Shown: positions 25,669-32,946 of the stretch, in pieces
Layout: each line of letters opens with the position of its first letter
Numbering within the stretch: position 1 is the first letter of the stretch
From: Chitinophagales bacterium
GTDB taxonomy: Bacteria; Bacteroidota; Bacteroidia; Chitinophagales; Chitinophagaceae
Direction of reading: 5' to 3'
DNA length: 32,946 nt
Assembly (NCBI GenBank): GCA_015655125.1
Contig: JAATFP010000091.1
Location: 1 to 32,946, forward strand
Program-made: the position numbers and the translations under genes
Notes under the pieces: model-generated
Told to the model about the DNA's origin: nothing
Database searches by the model: none
Seen by the model: only the letters and a program-made list of their open reading frames with translations

Positions 25669-25812
25669 CGGTCTGCGGCCTGTTTAGAGGTTTAGTATGG
25701 AAGCCTGTGGCATTTTTCGTGCATTATAAACAGCACATATTACACCTGCTATTTCCAATACTAAAAATAATAAAGACTTCTGCACTAAACCCCTAAACAG
25801 GCCGTAGGCCGC
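25669..25812. repeat. GTTTAG-rich palindromic repeat pair, copies B and C
   Basis: GCCTGTTTAGAGGTTTAGT (25678-25696) is mirrored by ACTAAACCCCTAAACAGGC (25784-25802) with one mismatch in 19, and the pairing can be extended outward through GCGGCC/GGCCG-type bases. The central 87 bases are AT-rich and carry no gene. The GCGGCC...GCCTGTTTAG phrase is the one seen near 22611-22630. This fills most of the 288-bp gap between the M13 gene and rplL. Confidence 0.8.
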
Positions 25813-25833
25813 TACCCTCTCTAAACCAATAAA

Positions 25834-25861
25834 AAAGCCTCCCGAAAAATCGAGAGGCTTT
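25834..25861 (-). terminator. Rho-independent terminator of rplL
   Basis: On the minus strand AAAGCCTCTCG, ATTTTT and CGGGAGGCTTT pair at 10 of 11 positions and run into TTTTTTATT. It lies 20 bp past the rplL stop, so most transcripts from the ribosomal protein operon should end here rather than enter rpoBC. Confidence 0.93.
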
Positions 25862-25881
25862 CAAAGTATTATTCTTTAGAA

Positions 25882-26253
25882 TTAAGCTACTTCAACTTCA
25901 GCACCAGCTTCAGTCAATTTAGTTTTTAATTCTTCAGCTGTTGCTTTATCAACACCTTCTTTAACTGGTTTTGGAGCGCCGTCAACTAAGTCTTTAGCTT
26001 CTTTCAAGCCAAGGCCCGTCAATTCTTTAACGATCTTAACAACCGCTAATTTGTTTGCTCCACCTGCTTTCAGGATCACGTCGAAAGAAGTTTTTTCCTC
26101 TGCTGCTGCCGGGCCATCGCCACCGCCGCTCACTACAACTGCTGCTGCAGCCGGTTCGATACCGTATTCAGTTTTCAAAAATTCAGCCAGTTCCTGAACG
26201 TCTTTTACTGTCAGGTTAACCAGGCTTTCTGCTAATGCTTTTACGTCTGCCAT
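25882..26253 (-). CDS. rplL: Large ribosomal subunit protein bL12 (L7/L12)
   Basis: 123 aa. An N-terminal dimerisation helix pair ([31 protein letters not shown]) leads through an alanine/glycine hinge ([19 protein letters not shown]) to the C-terminal domain ([69 protein letters not shown]), which recruits translation factors. Full length and typical. It follows rplJ by 103 bp and ends before a strong terminator. Confidence 0.99.
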   Translation of the reverse strand: MADVKALAESLVNLTVKDVQELAEFLKTEYGIEPAAAAVVVSGGGDGPAAAEEKTSFDVILKAGGANKLAVVKIVKELTGLGLKEAKDLVDGAPKPVKEGVDKATAEELKTKLTEAGAEVEVA

Positions 26254-26356
26254 TTTGATTAAATTTTTTCCGCCTTCATTGTTTGTGACTCCGGCGGAGT
26301 GATTAAAAAAATTATTTTATGTGCCTTTATTGTACCGTCCGGCCAGGTAATAAAAA

Positions 26357-26971
26357 TTATTCTGCTTTTGCTTCGGCTGCGTCATCTGCGGCTGGCGCTT
26401 CCGTTGTTGTTGCAGTAGTAGAAGTGGTTGATGGGGCTTCTTCTACCGCTGGTGCAGCTGCAGTTGCCTCTTCAGGTTTAACAGCATTTTCGCGGTTTTG
26501 CAAAGCGCCCAATACGCGTTGAATCGGAGATTGCAACAAGCCGATGATCTCACCGATCAACTCATTCTTGGTCTTGATCTGAGTAAGTGCTTTCAATTGG
26601 TTATCACCTACGAATACGTCACCATTGATGAAAGCCGCTTTCAAAACTGGTTTTTCGTTATTGTTTTCCTTACGGAAACCAGAGATGATTACAGCCGGTT
26701 CTTTCGGATTTTCGCTGAACAACAACGCTGTTACTTTATGCAATGAATCATAAATGCCTGCATATTTTTCAGCGTCGATGCTTTCCAATGCTTTTTTGAT
26801 CAAAGTGTTCTTAGCCACTTTCATTTCCACCTGCTTGTTGAAGCAATGGCTGCGCAATTTGCCTACCTGTGCAACGGTTAAGCTTTCAGTATCGGTAATA
26901 TAGAAATTATTATACTGAGAGAATTTGCCTTTCAGCACTTCTATCACGTCGTTTTTTTCCTGTTTTGTCAT
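26357..26971 (-). CDS. rplJ: Large ribosomal subunit protein uL10
   Basis: 204 aa. The core (TKQEKNDVIEVLKGKFSQYNNFYITDTESLTVAQVGKLRSHCFNKQVEMKVAKNTLIKKAL ...) is standard uL10, the base that carries the bL12 dimers on the ribosomal stalk. After about residue 165 there is an acidic, low-complexity tail of A, T, P and E, some 35 residues long (EEATAAAPAVEEAPSTTSTT and more). Such tails occur in Bacteroidota uL10, and this part is probably disordered. In many bacteria uL10 with bL12 binds its own leader mRNA; no leader site was identified here. Confidence 0.98.
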   Translation of the reverse strand: MTKQEKNDVIEVLKGKFSQYNNFYITDTESLTVAQVGKLRSHCFNKQVEMKVAKNTLIKKALESIDAEKYAGIYDSLHKVTALLFSENPKEPAVIISGFRKENNNEKPVLKAAFINGDVFVGDNQLKALTQIKTKNELIGEIIGLLQSPIQRVLGALQNRENAVKPEEATAAAPAVEEAPSTTSTTATTTEAPAADDAAEAKAE

Positions 26972-27010
26972 AACAAATATTTTTTGTTAACTCGTCGCTG
27001 AAGCGATGAA

Positions 27011-27700
27011 TTAGTTTTGAACAGATTTTGTGTCAACCATAATGCCCGGGCTCATAGAGCTGGCCATGCTCACCCCTCTCAGGTACAAACCTTTTGAAGT
27101 AGCGGGTTTCAATTTGATGATGGCGTTGATAAATTCCTGGGAATTTTCTACCAGTTTTTCAGGAGCGAAGCTCACACGGCCGATAGAAGCGTGGATGATA
27201 CCCACTTTATCAACTTTGAATGCGATCTTACCACCTTTCAAATCGTTTACAGCACCAGCAACGTCATTCGTTACTGTACCTGTTTTCGGGTTTGGCATCA
27301 GGTTACGTGGACCTAACACTTTACCGAGTTTACCGATCTTTGGCATCACAGATGGTGTAGCCACGATCACATCAATATCTGTCCAGCCACCTTCGATCTT
27401 CGCGATGTATTCGTCCAGACCAACGAAATCAGCACCGGCCGCAGTAGCTTCGGCTTCTTTATCAGGTGTGCAAAGTACCAGTACCTTTTTGGTTTTACCG
27501 GTACCATGCGGTAATGAAACGGTTCCGCGGATAGCCTGGTCAGCTTTCTTAGGATCAACTCCCAATTTCACGTGCAGGTCAACGGAACTATCAAATTTTG
27601 TTGTATTTATTTCTTTAACTAACGAAGAAGCTTCTTTAAGCGTGTAAGCTTTGTTGGCGTCAACCTTAGCATTTGCTAATTTTCTTTTTTTAGTAATCAT
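27011..27700 (-). CDS. rplA: Large ribosomal subunit protein uL1
   Basis: 229 aa, full length. Conserved signatures include [47 protein letters not shown] and the uL1 hallmark [22 protein letters not shown]. It lines the ribosomal E site at the L1 stalk. In E. coli it represses its own rplKA operon through a leader site. It follows rplK by 28 bp. Confidence 0.99.
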   Translation of the reverse strand: MITKKRKLANAKVDANKAYTLKEASSLVKEINTTKFDSSVDLHVKLGVDPKKADQAIRGTVSLPHGTGKTKKVLVLCTPDKEAEATAAGADFVGLDEYIAKIEGGWTDIDVIVATPSVMPKIGKLGKVLGPRNLMPNPKTGTVTNDVAGAVNDLKGGKIAFKVDKVGIIHASIGRVSFAPEKLVENSQEFINAIIKLKPATSKGLYLRGVSMASSMSPGIMVDTKSVQN

Positions 27701-27728
27701 TTTTAAAAAGTTTTATTGAGGTTGACGA

Positions 27729-28175
27729 TTAGTTATTTTCCCATGGAGCTGTGCCATCAACAGTTAAACCCATACTGCGTGCAGTACCGGCAACCATGCT
27801 CATGGCGCTGTTCAATGTAAATGAATTAAGATCCGCCATTTTATCTTTAGCGATCTCTTCTACCTGGGCCCAGGTAACTTTACCAACTTTTACACGGTTT
27901 GGTTCTTTACTTCCGCTGGTAATTTTAGCAGCATCCATCAGCTGAACCGCAGCCGGAGGTGTTTTGATAACGAAGTCGAATGATTTGTCTGCGTATACTG
28001 TAATCAATACAGGTAATACTTTTCCGGGCTTATCCTGTGTTCTCGCATTAAATTGCTTGCAGAACTCCATGATGTTGATACCTTTTGAACCCAGGGCCGG
28101 ACCGATTGGCGGTGCCGGGTTGGCTTGTCCCCCTTTGCACTGGAGCTTAACAAAGCCGGTGATTTCTTTTGCCAT
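27729..28175 (-). CDS. rplK: Large ribosomal subunit protein uL11
   Basis: 148 aa from the ATG at 28175. An upstream in-frame start at 28226 would add 17 residues that do not belong to the family. The start [46 protein letters not shown] is the classic N-terminal domain with the proline-rich turn bound by thiostrepton-type drugs. The end [11 protein letters not shown] is intact. It is the first gene of the rplKAJL unit and is preceded by a good promoter at 28274-28304. Normally nusG is immediately upstream; here a large membrane enzyme gene lies between. Confidence 0.98.
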   Translation of the reverse strand: MAKEITGFVKLQCKGGQANPAPPIGPALGSKGINIMEFCKQFNARTQDKPGKVLPVLITVYADKSFDFVIKTPPAAVQLMDAAKITSGSKEPNRVKVGKVTWAQVEEIAKDKMADLNSFTLNSAMSMVAGTARSMGLTVDGTAPWENN

Positions 28176-28273
28176 TTTTTTAAATGTTTTTGGTGATAAC
28201 GTCCGGGCAATTACCAGGACTTCCAAATTCCGTTGTTACGCGGAACAAATTCCTAAAGAACTAATTTGGGCGG

Positions 28274-28304
28274 CAAAAGTACATATTTTTTCTAATCTTA
28301 CAAA
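28274..28304 (-). promoter_or_regulatory. Promoter of the rplKAJL operon
   Basis: On the minus strand TTTG, 19 bases, TACTTTTG match the Bacteroidota housekeeping promoter (TTTG, about 19 bases, TAnnTTTG) exactly. The element lies about 100 bases upstream of rplK. The leader between them includes GTCCTGG-TAATT-GCCCGGAC (28200-28220), a small stem that could take part in uL1-type feedback control. Confidence 0.82.
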
Positions 28305-28358
28305 TAAATCGATAGAAAAGTTTAGGTATTAGTACCACCGCTAACAGCTAACCCCAAA

Positions 28359-30203
28359 CTACTTCTCAAGGAAATCCTGGAAACTCAATTGCTGAACGGC
28401 CTTTCCTTTCTTGATATCATATTCATTCAATGTTCCATTTTGCTCGATCGGTTTTTTGCCAACATTATCGAAAATGAAATAGTTACCGGGCTGTACAAAT
28501 CCATACCCGTTGTTGAAGCAGAAATAAGCCCATGGCGCGGCAGAACTATCCAGCATATTACGGCTCCAGGCAAATTCTTTTGTCGGAAGATTGAGCTGGG
28601 CGAGTACCGTTGCCGCGATATCCGTCTGGGAATGAACCGCATCATTCAACGCCCCTGTTACGGAAAGTGCGCCACCGAGGATCAGGATGGGCATCTTAAA
28701 ATCATCGATCTTTTTACCAGTGCGGGGGAGCCGGTGGCCGTGATCGGCGGTTATGACGACAAGCGTATTGCTCCACCATGGTTGCAGTTTACATTGGCTG
28801 ATGAAATCGTATACCGACTGATCGGCATAATGGAGCGAATTGAGAAACAGGTCCTCATCCGTCGTTCCGTTTAATACCGGTGGAACCGGCGTTTCGAAAG
28901 GTTCATGGCTGCTCAACGTGAGCCAGGTAGCGAAAAATGGCACAGGCGTATTTTTCAATTCATCGATCACCTTCTGCGCCACTACGCCGTCGTGCGCGCC
29001 CCACTTCGAGTTCTGGTCCTTTGCCGCAAAGTCATTTTTTGAAATGAATTTTTTGAAATGACCGCCCAACAGGTATGCTTTCATATTAGCAAACTCGAGT
29101 TCGCCGCCGTAATAAAACGAAGTATGATAGCCTTGCGAAGCAAGAGTTGCACTTACGGTAGGAAGTTTATTTGCTTTCACGGGTGTTTTAACGATCGATG
29201 TAGTTGGTTGTGCGGGATAACCGCTCAGCACGGCTACAATGCCTTTGTCGGTCCGATCGCCGGAAGCATATACATTTGAAAAATAAATGCCTTCTTTTTT
29301 CAATTCATTGAAATGCGGAGTGATCGGCACGCCGTCAATCACTGCGTGAGTAGCTTTTTCGGTAAAACTTTCCCATACGATAAATATGACGTTTGGCTTT
29401 GACGAAGCTTGCGCCGTAAGGATATGTTCAAACTTATTTTGAGCAACGAACAAACTGTCCTTTATAAGAGCCGCTTCTTTTGGATCCAGATAAACAAAGC
29501 TATTTTTTTCAGATTCCGTATGATGCGTCAACGAGTGTAAAAAGTTCCAAGGCGCATTGATCGCAGCCTGGTTAGCAAAATTATTTTCAGAAAAATAAAC
29601 ACTGCTTTGATTGAGCGGAGCGAGTTGCAGGCCGCCGCGCATAGGAACGATAAAAGCTCCGATCAATACCAAAATTGCCATTGCAGAGGAAAATTTTTCG
29701 TTCTTTTCACCGGACAGCGGATAGTTCTTTTGAATAAAATAACTGAAGGCATATCCCGTAGCTACAAGTGCCGCCACGAAGCCGAAGAATATCCACACCA
29801 CCGGCAGATTTGAAACAGATGCCCAGGCTTCGGTGGGATTCCTGAGATATTTTAACGGACTTGAGTCGATGCGGTAGCCCCATGCTTTGAAAATATTAAT
29901 ATCGCTGCCGACCAACAGCAGCACAAAAAACAAAACAATACCAGTATAAAACTTAATGATTCGCGGGTGAGTGAATCCTTTTACAAAAATGCCGATGAGT
30001 ATCACAAGTGCTACAGGAAATGTAAGATATACCGCCATAGACATATCCATTCGAACGCCGTACAACAGGCTCTTCATCGATGTAGAAAATCCGGCGGCCT
30101 TTGCTTCGCTGTAATTGCAAAGCAGGAAAAACAGCCTTGCTACCTCAAAAAACAGGATCCAGCAGAGCCAGTATTTTATAACGAAGACGGGTTTGCGAAC
30201 CAT
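28359..30203 (-). CDS. LTA-synthase-like sulfatase-superfamily membrane enzyme
   Basis: 614 aa. Five membrane segments lie in the first 190 residues (about 8-28, 52-74, 84-102, 132-152 and 172-188). A periplasmic linker follows, then an alkaline-phosphatase/sulfatase-fold domain from about 270. Its metal and active-site residues fit the LtaS type: E278 in FIVWESFTEKA, the threonine nucleophile T318 in SGDRTDKGIVAVLSGYP, H433 in LSSHEPFE, and D487/H488 in TADHGHR. A threonine rather than a formylglycine cysteine argues for a phosphoglycerol or phosphoethanolamine transferase, not a sulfatase. Bacteroidota make no lipoteichoic acid, so the acceptor is unknown, perhaps a membrane or surface glycan. 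It separates nusG from rplK, behind the nusG terminator. Confidence 0.88.
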   Translation of the reverse strand: MVRKPVFVIKYWLCWILFFEVARLFFLLCNYSEAKAAGFSTSMKSLLYGVRMDMSMAVYLTFPVALVILIGIFVKGFTHPRIIKFYTGIVLFFVLLLVGSDINIFKAWGYRIDSSPLKYLRNPTEAWASVSNLPVVWIFFGFVAALVATGYAFSYFIQKNYPLSGEKNEKFSSAMAILVLIGAFIVPMRGGLQLAPLNQSSVYFSENNFANQAAINAPWNFLHSLTHHTESEKNSFVYLDPKEAALIKDSLFVAQNKFEHILTAQASSKPNVIFIVWESFTEKATHAVIDGVPITPHFNELKKEGIYFSNVYASGDRTDKGIVAVLSGYPAQPTTSIVKTPVKANKLPTVSATLASQGYHTSFYYGGELEFANMKAYLLGGHFKKFISKNDFAAKDQNSKWGAHDGVVAQKVIDELKNTPVPFFATWLTLSSHEPFETPVPPVLNGTTDEDLFLNSLHYADQSVYDFISQCKLQPWWSNTLVVITADHGHRLPRTGKKIDDFKMPILILGGALSVTGALNDAVHSQTDIAATVLAQLNLPTKEFAWSRNMLDSSAAPWAYFCFNNGYGFVQPGNYFIFDNVGKKPIEQNGTLNEYDIKKGKAVQQLSFQDFLEK

Positions 30204-30258
30204 ATTAATATTTGAGAAATGTAAATTTAGTTTTTATGCAAAACGTTTGTGCAAAAAA

Positions 30259-30282
30259 ATGCCCCGCACAATGGCGGGGCAT
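30259..30282 (-). terminator. Rho-independent terminator of nusG
   Basis: ATGCCCCGC (30259-30267) and GCGGGGCAT (30274-30282) pair perfectly over 9 bp with a 6-base loop. The minus strand continues with TTTTTT. It lies 15 bp past the nusG stop. Confidence 0.95.
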
Positions 30283-30297
30283 TTTATATTATTTTCA

Positions 30298-30891
30298 TTA
30301 AATAAGTTTTTCAACCTGCATGTAGCTTAGTTCTACCGGAGTAGCGCGTCCGAAGATCTTCACCTGTACTTTCAGTTTTTTCTTTTCGTCGCTTACTTCT
30401 TCGATTACGCCATTGAAATCGTTGAACGGTCCATCGATGATCTTAATGGTTTCACCGATGATGAATGGTTCGTTCATGGTGATTCCGCCTACTTCACTCA
30501 TTTCATCCACTTTACCGAGCATTTTGTTTACTTCGGCTTTGCGCAATGAGATGATATTTCCTTTGGATCCTTTTCCGTCAGTTAAAAAGTGCATTACATT
30601 GCTGATGTTGCTTACGTGCTGGATGATATCATCTGTCAATTTCCCATCGGCTACTTCCATCATGATATAACCAGGATAGAAGTTACGCTCGCGCATTACT
30701 TTTTTTCCGTTAAGCACCTTGTAAACTTTTTCCACGGGAAGGAATATCTGTTTAACAACTTTATCCCAGCCATTGCGAACGATATCTTTATCAAGATATT
30801 CTTTCACCTTACGTTCTTTACCGCTTACAACCCTAAGCACGTACCACCTGCTGTCTTTCTCTTGTATGGTGTTTGGTATTACTGGTTCCAT
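30298..30891 (-). CDS. nusG: Transcription termination/antitermination factor NusG
   Basis: 197 aa from the ATG at 30891. A start further upstream would run through secE and lacks family support. The N-terminal NGN domain that binds the RNA polymerase clamp shows [29 protein letters not shown] text ([31 protein letters not shown]) and [10 protein letters not shown]. The C-terminal KOW domain reads [21 protein letters not shown] and ends [19 protein letters not shown]. Its first base overlaps the last base of the secE stop, so translation is coupled. A strong terminator follows. Confidence 0.98.
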   Translation of the reverse strand: MEPVIPNTIQEKDSRWYVLRVVSGKERKVKEYLDKDIVRNGWDKVVKQIFLPVEKVYKVLNGKKVMRERNFYPGYIMMEVADGKLTDDIIQHVSNISNVMHFLTDGKGSKGNIISLRKAEVNKMLGKVDEMSEVGGITMNEPFIIGETIKIIDGPFNDFNGVIEEVSDEKKKLKVQVKIFGRATPVELSYMQVEKLI

Positions 30892-31088
30892 TATTTTGCG
30901 AATAAAGAGTAAATAAATTTCATTGAACCGTTGGCGATAAAATCCATCAGGGCCACGATGGCCGTCATGAATAAGGTAGCACCCAACACGATCATGGTAG
31001 ATTGCTGTAGTTGTTCCCACGTAGGCCAGCTAACTTTTTCTACCATCTCGCGGTAAGATTCTTTTACAAAAACACTGAATTTGTTCAT
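30891..31088 (-). CDS. secE: Preprotein translocase subunit SecE
   Basis: 65 aa, the short single-helix form of SecE found in most bacteria. The conserved amphipathic segment FVKESYREMVEKVSWPTWEQLQQSTMIVL is followed by one membrane helix (about 33-53). It clamps SecY in the translocon. It ends in a one-base overlap with nusG and starts 95 bp after tRNA-Trp. Confidence 0.97.
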   Translation of the reverse strand: MNKFSVFVKESYREMVEKVSWPTWEQLQQSTMIVLGATLFMTAIVALMDFIANGSMKFIYSLFAK

Positions 31089-31113
31089 TCTAAAAAAGGT
31101 TTAAAAAGTTCGG

Positions 31114-31158
31114 AAGGTTTAAAAAAGTTTAAGAGGTTGGAAAACCCTTTTAAACCTT
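31114..31158 (-). promoter_or_regulatory. AT-rich hairpin between tRNA-Trp and secE
   Basis: AAGGTTTAAAA (31114-31124) and TTTTAAACCTT (31148-31158) are perfect 11-bp inverted arms with a 23-base loop, upstream of secE on the minus strand. GGTTTAAA-type words repeat several times around it. It may serve tRNA 3' processing or attenuation before secE-nusG. Confidence 0.55.
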
Positions 31159-31183
31159 TGGAACTTTTGGAACTAAAAAATAG

Positions 31184-31254
31184 CACGGGCACTAGGATTC
31201 GAACCCAGATCAAAGGTTTTGGAGACCCGTATGCTACCGTTGCACCATGCCCGT
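31184..31254 (-). tRNA. trnW: tRNA-Trp (anticodon CCA)
   Basis: On the minus strand a 71-nt cloverleaf: acceptor ACGGGCA/TGCCCGT with discriminator G, D arm with GGTAGCA, anticodon arm GGGTCTCCAAAACC with CCA in the loop, and T arm CTGGGTTCGAATCCTAG. The 3' CCA is not encoded. Its place between tuf and secE is the standard one in the phylum. Confidence 0.96.
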
Positions 31255-31362
31255 ATGTCCCTCAATCCCTGGAAAGGGATTTTTGGGATTAAAAAATAAA
31301 AGAACTCTTTTAAGCCCCGTTCTCCATCCTTTTAAGGTTGGGCGATGAGTACTTTTTAAAGA

Positions 31363-31399
31363 ACAAAGTACCTGAGGCTTAAAACCAAAGGTACTTTGT
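31363..31399 (-). promoter_or_regulatory. Hairpins in the tuf 3' region
   Basis: ACAAAGTACC (31363-31372) and GGTACTTTGT (31390-31399) pair perfectly around 17 bases. A second hairpin, TCTCC-GAAA-GGAGA on the minus strand (31422-31435), follows the tuf stop directly. Neither ends in a long T run, so read-through into tRNA-Trp and secE is likely; processing sites are possible. Confidence 0.6.
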
Positions 31400-31445
31400 A
31401 TTTTATTTTAAGCTTCCTTTTTCTCCTTTCGGAGAGCCGGGGCTC

Positions 31446-32633
31446 TTATTTGATAATTTCAGTAACCTGACCAGCACCTACTGTACGGCCACCTTCACGG
31501 ATCGCAAACTTAAGACCTTTTTCCATCGCAATTGGCTGGATCAAAGTAACAGTAAGGTTTGTGTTATCGCCAGGCATAACCATTTCGGTACCTGCGTTCA
31601 AGGTAACTTCACCGGTTACATCCGTAGTGCGGAAGTAGAACTGAGGACAGTATTTGTTGAAGAATGGAGTATGACGGCCACCTTCTTCTTTGCTCAATAC
31701 GTAAACTTCACCTTTGAATTCAGTGTGCGGAGTGATAGAACCTGGTTTGCAAAGAACCATACCACGACGGATCTGAGTCTTTTCAATACCACGCAACAGA
31801 AGACCTGCGTTATCACCAGCTTCACCTTCGTCCAATAATTTTTTGAACATTTCAACACCTGTACAAGTTGAAGACAATGGTTTTTCCATCAAACCAACGA
31901 TTTCGATTGGTTCACCAACTTTGATACGGCCTCTTTCAATACGACCAGTTGCTACGGTACCACGACCAGTGATTGAGAATACGTCCTCAACACTCATCAG
32001 GAACGGAAGGTCAACTAACCTTGGAGGTAATGGAATGTAGCTATCTACGGCATCCATCAGTTCAGTGATTTTGTCAACCCATTTCTGTTCGCCAGCCAAA
32101 GCGCCGGTTGCAGAACCCTGGATGATTGGTGTGTTATCACCATCGAAACCGTAAGATGTCAACAGTTCACGGATTTCCATTTCAACCAGTTCCAATAATT
32201 CAGGATCATCAACAAGATCAACCTTGTTCATGAAAACAACGATCTGAGGCACACCTACCTGGCGGGCCAGAAGGATATGTTCTTTTGTCTGTGGCATCGG
32301 GCCATCAGTTGCAGCTACTACCAGGATAGCACCGTCCATCTGAGCAGCACCCGTAATCATGTTCTTTACATAATCGGCGTGACCCGGACAATCTACGTGA
32401 GCGTAGTGACGAGTATCAGTAGCATACTCAACGTGAGCGGTATTGATTGTGATACCCCTTTCTTTTTCTTCAGGAGCACCATCGATATCATCATAATTTT
32501 TTTTCTGCGCTAAACCTCTTTTTGACAAAACATCGGTTATAGCGGCTGTAAGTGTTGTTTTACCATGATCCACGTGACCGATAGTACCAACGTTAAGATG
32601 GGGCTTATCCCTCTTGAATGATTCTTTTGCCAT
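31446..32633 (-). CDS. tuf: Elongation factor Tu
   Basis: 395 aa, full length. G-domain motifs are GHVDHGKT (19-26), the switch I segment [21 protein letters not shown] (81-88), NKVD (136-139) and GSATGAL. Domains 2 and 3 follow ([19 protein letters not shown] ... [15 protein letters not shown]). It carries aminoacyl-tRNA to the ribosome. It is probably co-transcribed with tRNA-Gly and tRNA-Thr upstream and tRNA-Trp, secE and nusG downstream. Confidence 0.99.
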   Translation of the reverse strand: MAKESFKRDKPHLNVGTIGHVDHGKTTLTAAITDVLSKRGLAQKKNYDDIDGAPEEKERGITINTAHVEYATDTRHYAHVDCPGHADYVKNMITGAAQMDGAILVVAATDGPMPQTKEHILLARQVGVPQIVVFMNKVDLVDDPELLELVEMEIRELLTSYGFDGDNTPIIQGSATGALAGEQKWVDKITELMDAVDSYIPLPPRLVDLPFLMSVEDVFSITGRGTVATGRIERGRIKVGEPIEIVGLMEKPLSSTCTGVEMFKKLLDEGEAGDNAGLLLRGIEKTQIRRGMVLCKPGSITPHTEFKGEVYVLSKEEGGRHTPFFNKYCPQFYFRTTDVTGEVTLNAGTEMVMPGDNTNLTVTLIQPIAMEKGLKFAIREGGRTVGAGQVTEIIK

Positions 32634-32740
32634 TGTTTAAATTTTAGTGTTTGTTTTGAAAATCGGTCTCATTTTGAGTCTGTAAACCAACGACTGTTAT
32701 TCTTTTTGTGCTGTATATAAAGCACTTTGTATGTTTCTGT

Positions 32741-32751
32741 TCACCTCCTTT
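32741..32751 (-). promoter_or_regulatory. Extended Shine-Dalgarno-like sequence in the tuf leader
   Basis: On the minus strand the leader reads AAAGGAGGTGA, a full complement to the usual 16S rRNA 3' end. It lies about 108 bases before the tuf start, and no ATG, GTG or TTG with a following frame stands at SD distance. Tuf itself has only AAATTTAAAC before its start. A role in leader folding or ribosome standby is possible. Confidence 0.5.
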
Positions 32752-32775
32752 CTTTTCTGCCTCTTTTTAAAAGAG

Positions 32776-32847
32776 AGCCATCAGTGAGAATCGAACTCAC
32801 GACCTCTTCCCTACCAAGGAAGCGCTCTACCCCTGAGCTACGACGGC
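32776..32847 (-). tRNA. trnT: tRNA-Thr (anticodon GGT)
   Basis: A 72-nt cloverleaf on the minus strand: acceptor GCCGTCG/TGATGGC (two G-T pairs), D arm GCTCAGGGGTAGAGC, anticodon arm CTTCC-TTGGTAG-GGAAG with GGT, and T arm GTGAGTTCGATTCTCAC. CCA is not encoded. A small CTCTTT/AAAGAG hairpin follows at about 32760-32775. Confidence 0.95.
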
Positions 32848-32917
32848 TTAACTCAGTTAAGAATTAAGATTTTAGAATTAAGAATTTAGTTCCTAATTCT
32901 AAACTCCCGTTTCAATG

Positions 32918-32946
32918 AGCGGAAGACCGGGCTCGAACCGGCCACC
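32918..32946 (-). tRNA. tRNA, 3' part only (probably tRNA-Gly)
   Basis: The minus strand at the window edge shows a T arm (GCCGG-TTCGAGC-CCGGT) followed by the acceptor 3' strand CTTCCGC and discriminator T. The implied 5' strand GCGGAAG and U73 are typical of bacterial tRNA-Gly, and tRNA-Gly commonly precedes tRNA-Thr and tuf in this phylum. The anticodon lies outside the window. Confidence 0.75.

Noticed and set aside
28176..28226. Longer rplK start at 28226
   Set aside because: The extra 17 residues are not part of uL11, and MAKEITG is the standard N-terminus.
30892..31020. Longer nusG start at 31020
   Set aside because: It would overlap secE in another frame for over 120 bases. The ATG at 30891 gives the normal NusG length and a one-base coupling with secE.

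Overview
The window looks like a chromosome segment of a Bacteroidota bacterium, probably Chitinophagaceae or a close relative. The family-level placement is an inference from general protein character. Three things support the phylum. Several upstream regions carry the Bacteroidota promoter motif TAnnTTTG (before rplK, before rpoB and before the Crp/Fnr gene). Genes lack Shine-Dalgarno sequences. The order tRNA-Gly, tRNA-Thr, tuf, tRNA-Trp, secE, nusG is also typical of the phylum.

Left part (1-9420). The window starts with the 5' end of a minus-strand secreted protein gene. A plus-strand module follows: an ABC-2 exporter pair (588-2277) and a LytS/LytTR-type two-component pair (2415-4171). 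Next come two secreted proteins of unknown function in one operon (4279-7032) and a secreted PIG-L deacetylase (7185-7967). The nearly 900 bp after that hold no convincing gene. They do hold three diverged copies of a structured repeat of about 190-230 bp, two direct and one inverted. A minus-strand hypothetical gene of 185 codons follows.

Accessory island (about 9700-14090), AT-rich in its first part. It packs defence-type and toxin-antitoxin-type genes. A SeqA-like/RAMA-domain protein is followed at once by an Mrr-like endonuclease, which together form a candidate two-gene modification-dependent restriction cassette. On the minus strand lie HicA (59 aa), HicB and a SymE-like toxin. On the plus strand lie a HEPN-domain protein, a YegP/DUF1508 gene with a stop codon directly after its start codon, an ASCH-domain protein and a 60-codon unknown.

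Right part (14109-32946), all on the minus strand. This is the transcription/translation core locus, read right to left: tRNA-Gly (partial), tRNA-Thr, tuf, tRNA-Trp, secE, nusG, rplK, rplA, rplJ, rplL, rpoB, rpoC. It is interrupted twice. An LTA-synthase-like membrane phosphotransferase lies between nusG and rplK. An M13 metallopeptidase lipoprotein and a Crp/Fnr regulator lie between rplL and rpoB. Hairpin terminators follow nusG, rplL, the M13 gene, the regulator and rpoC, and new promoters precede rplK and rpoB. The usual long operon therefore appears to run as several transcription units.

Most interesting points: the RAMA plus Mrr cassette; a perfect FNR box in the promoter of a Crp/Fnr gene whose recognition helix carries the matching E-x-x-S-R motif; the three-copy repeat with a covarying terminal hairpin; and the split ribosomal/RNA polymerase locus, with related palindromic repeats on both sides of the second insertion.
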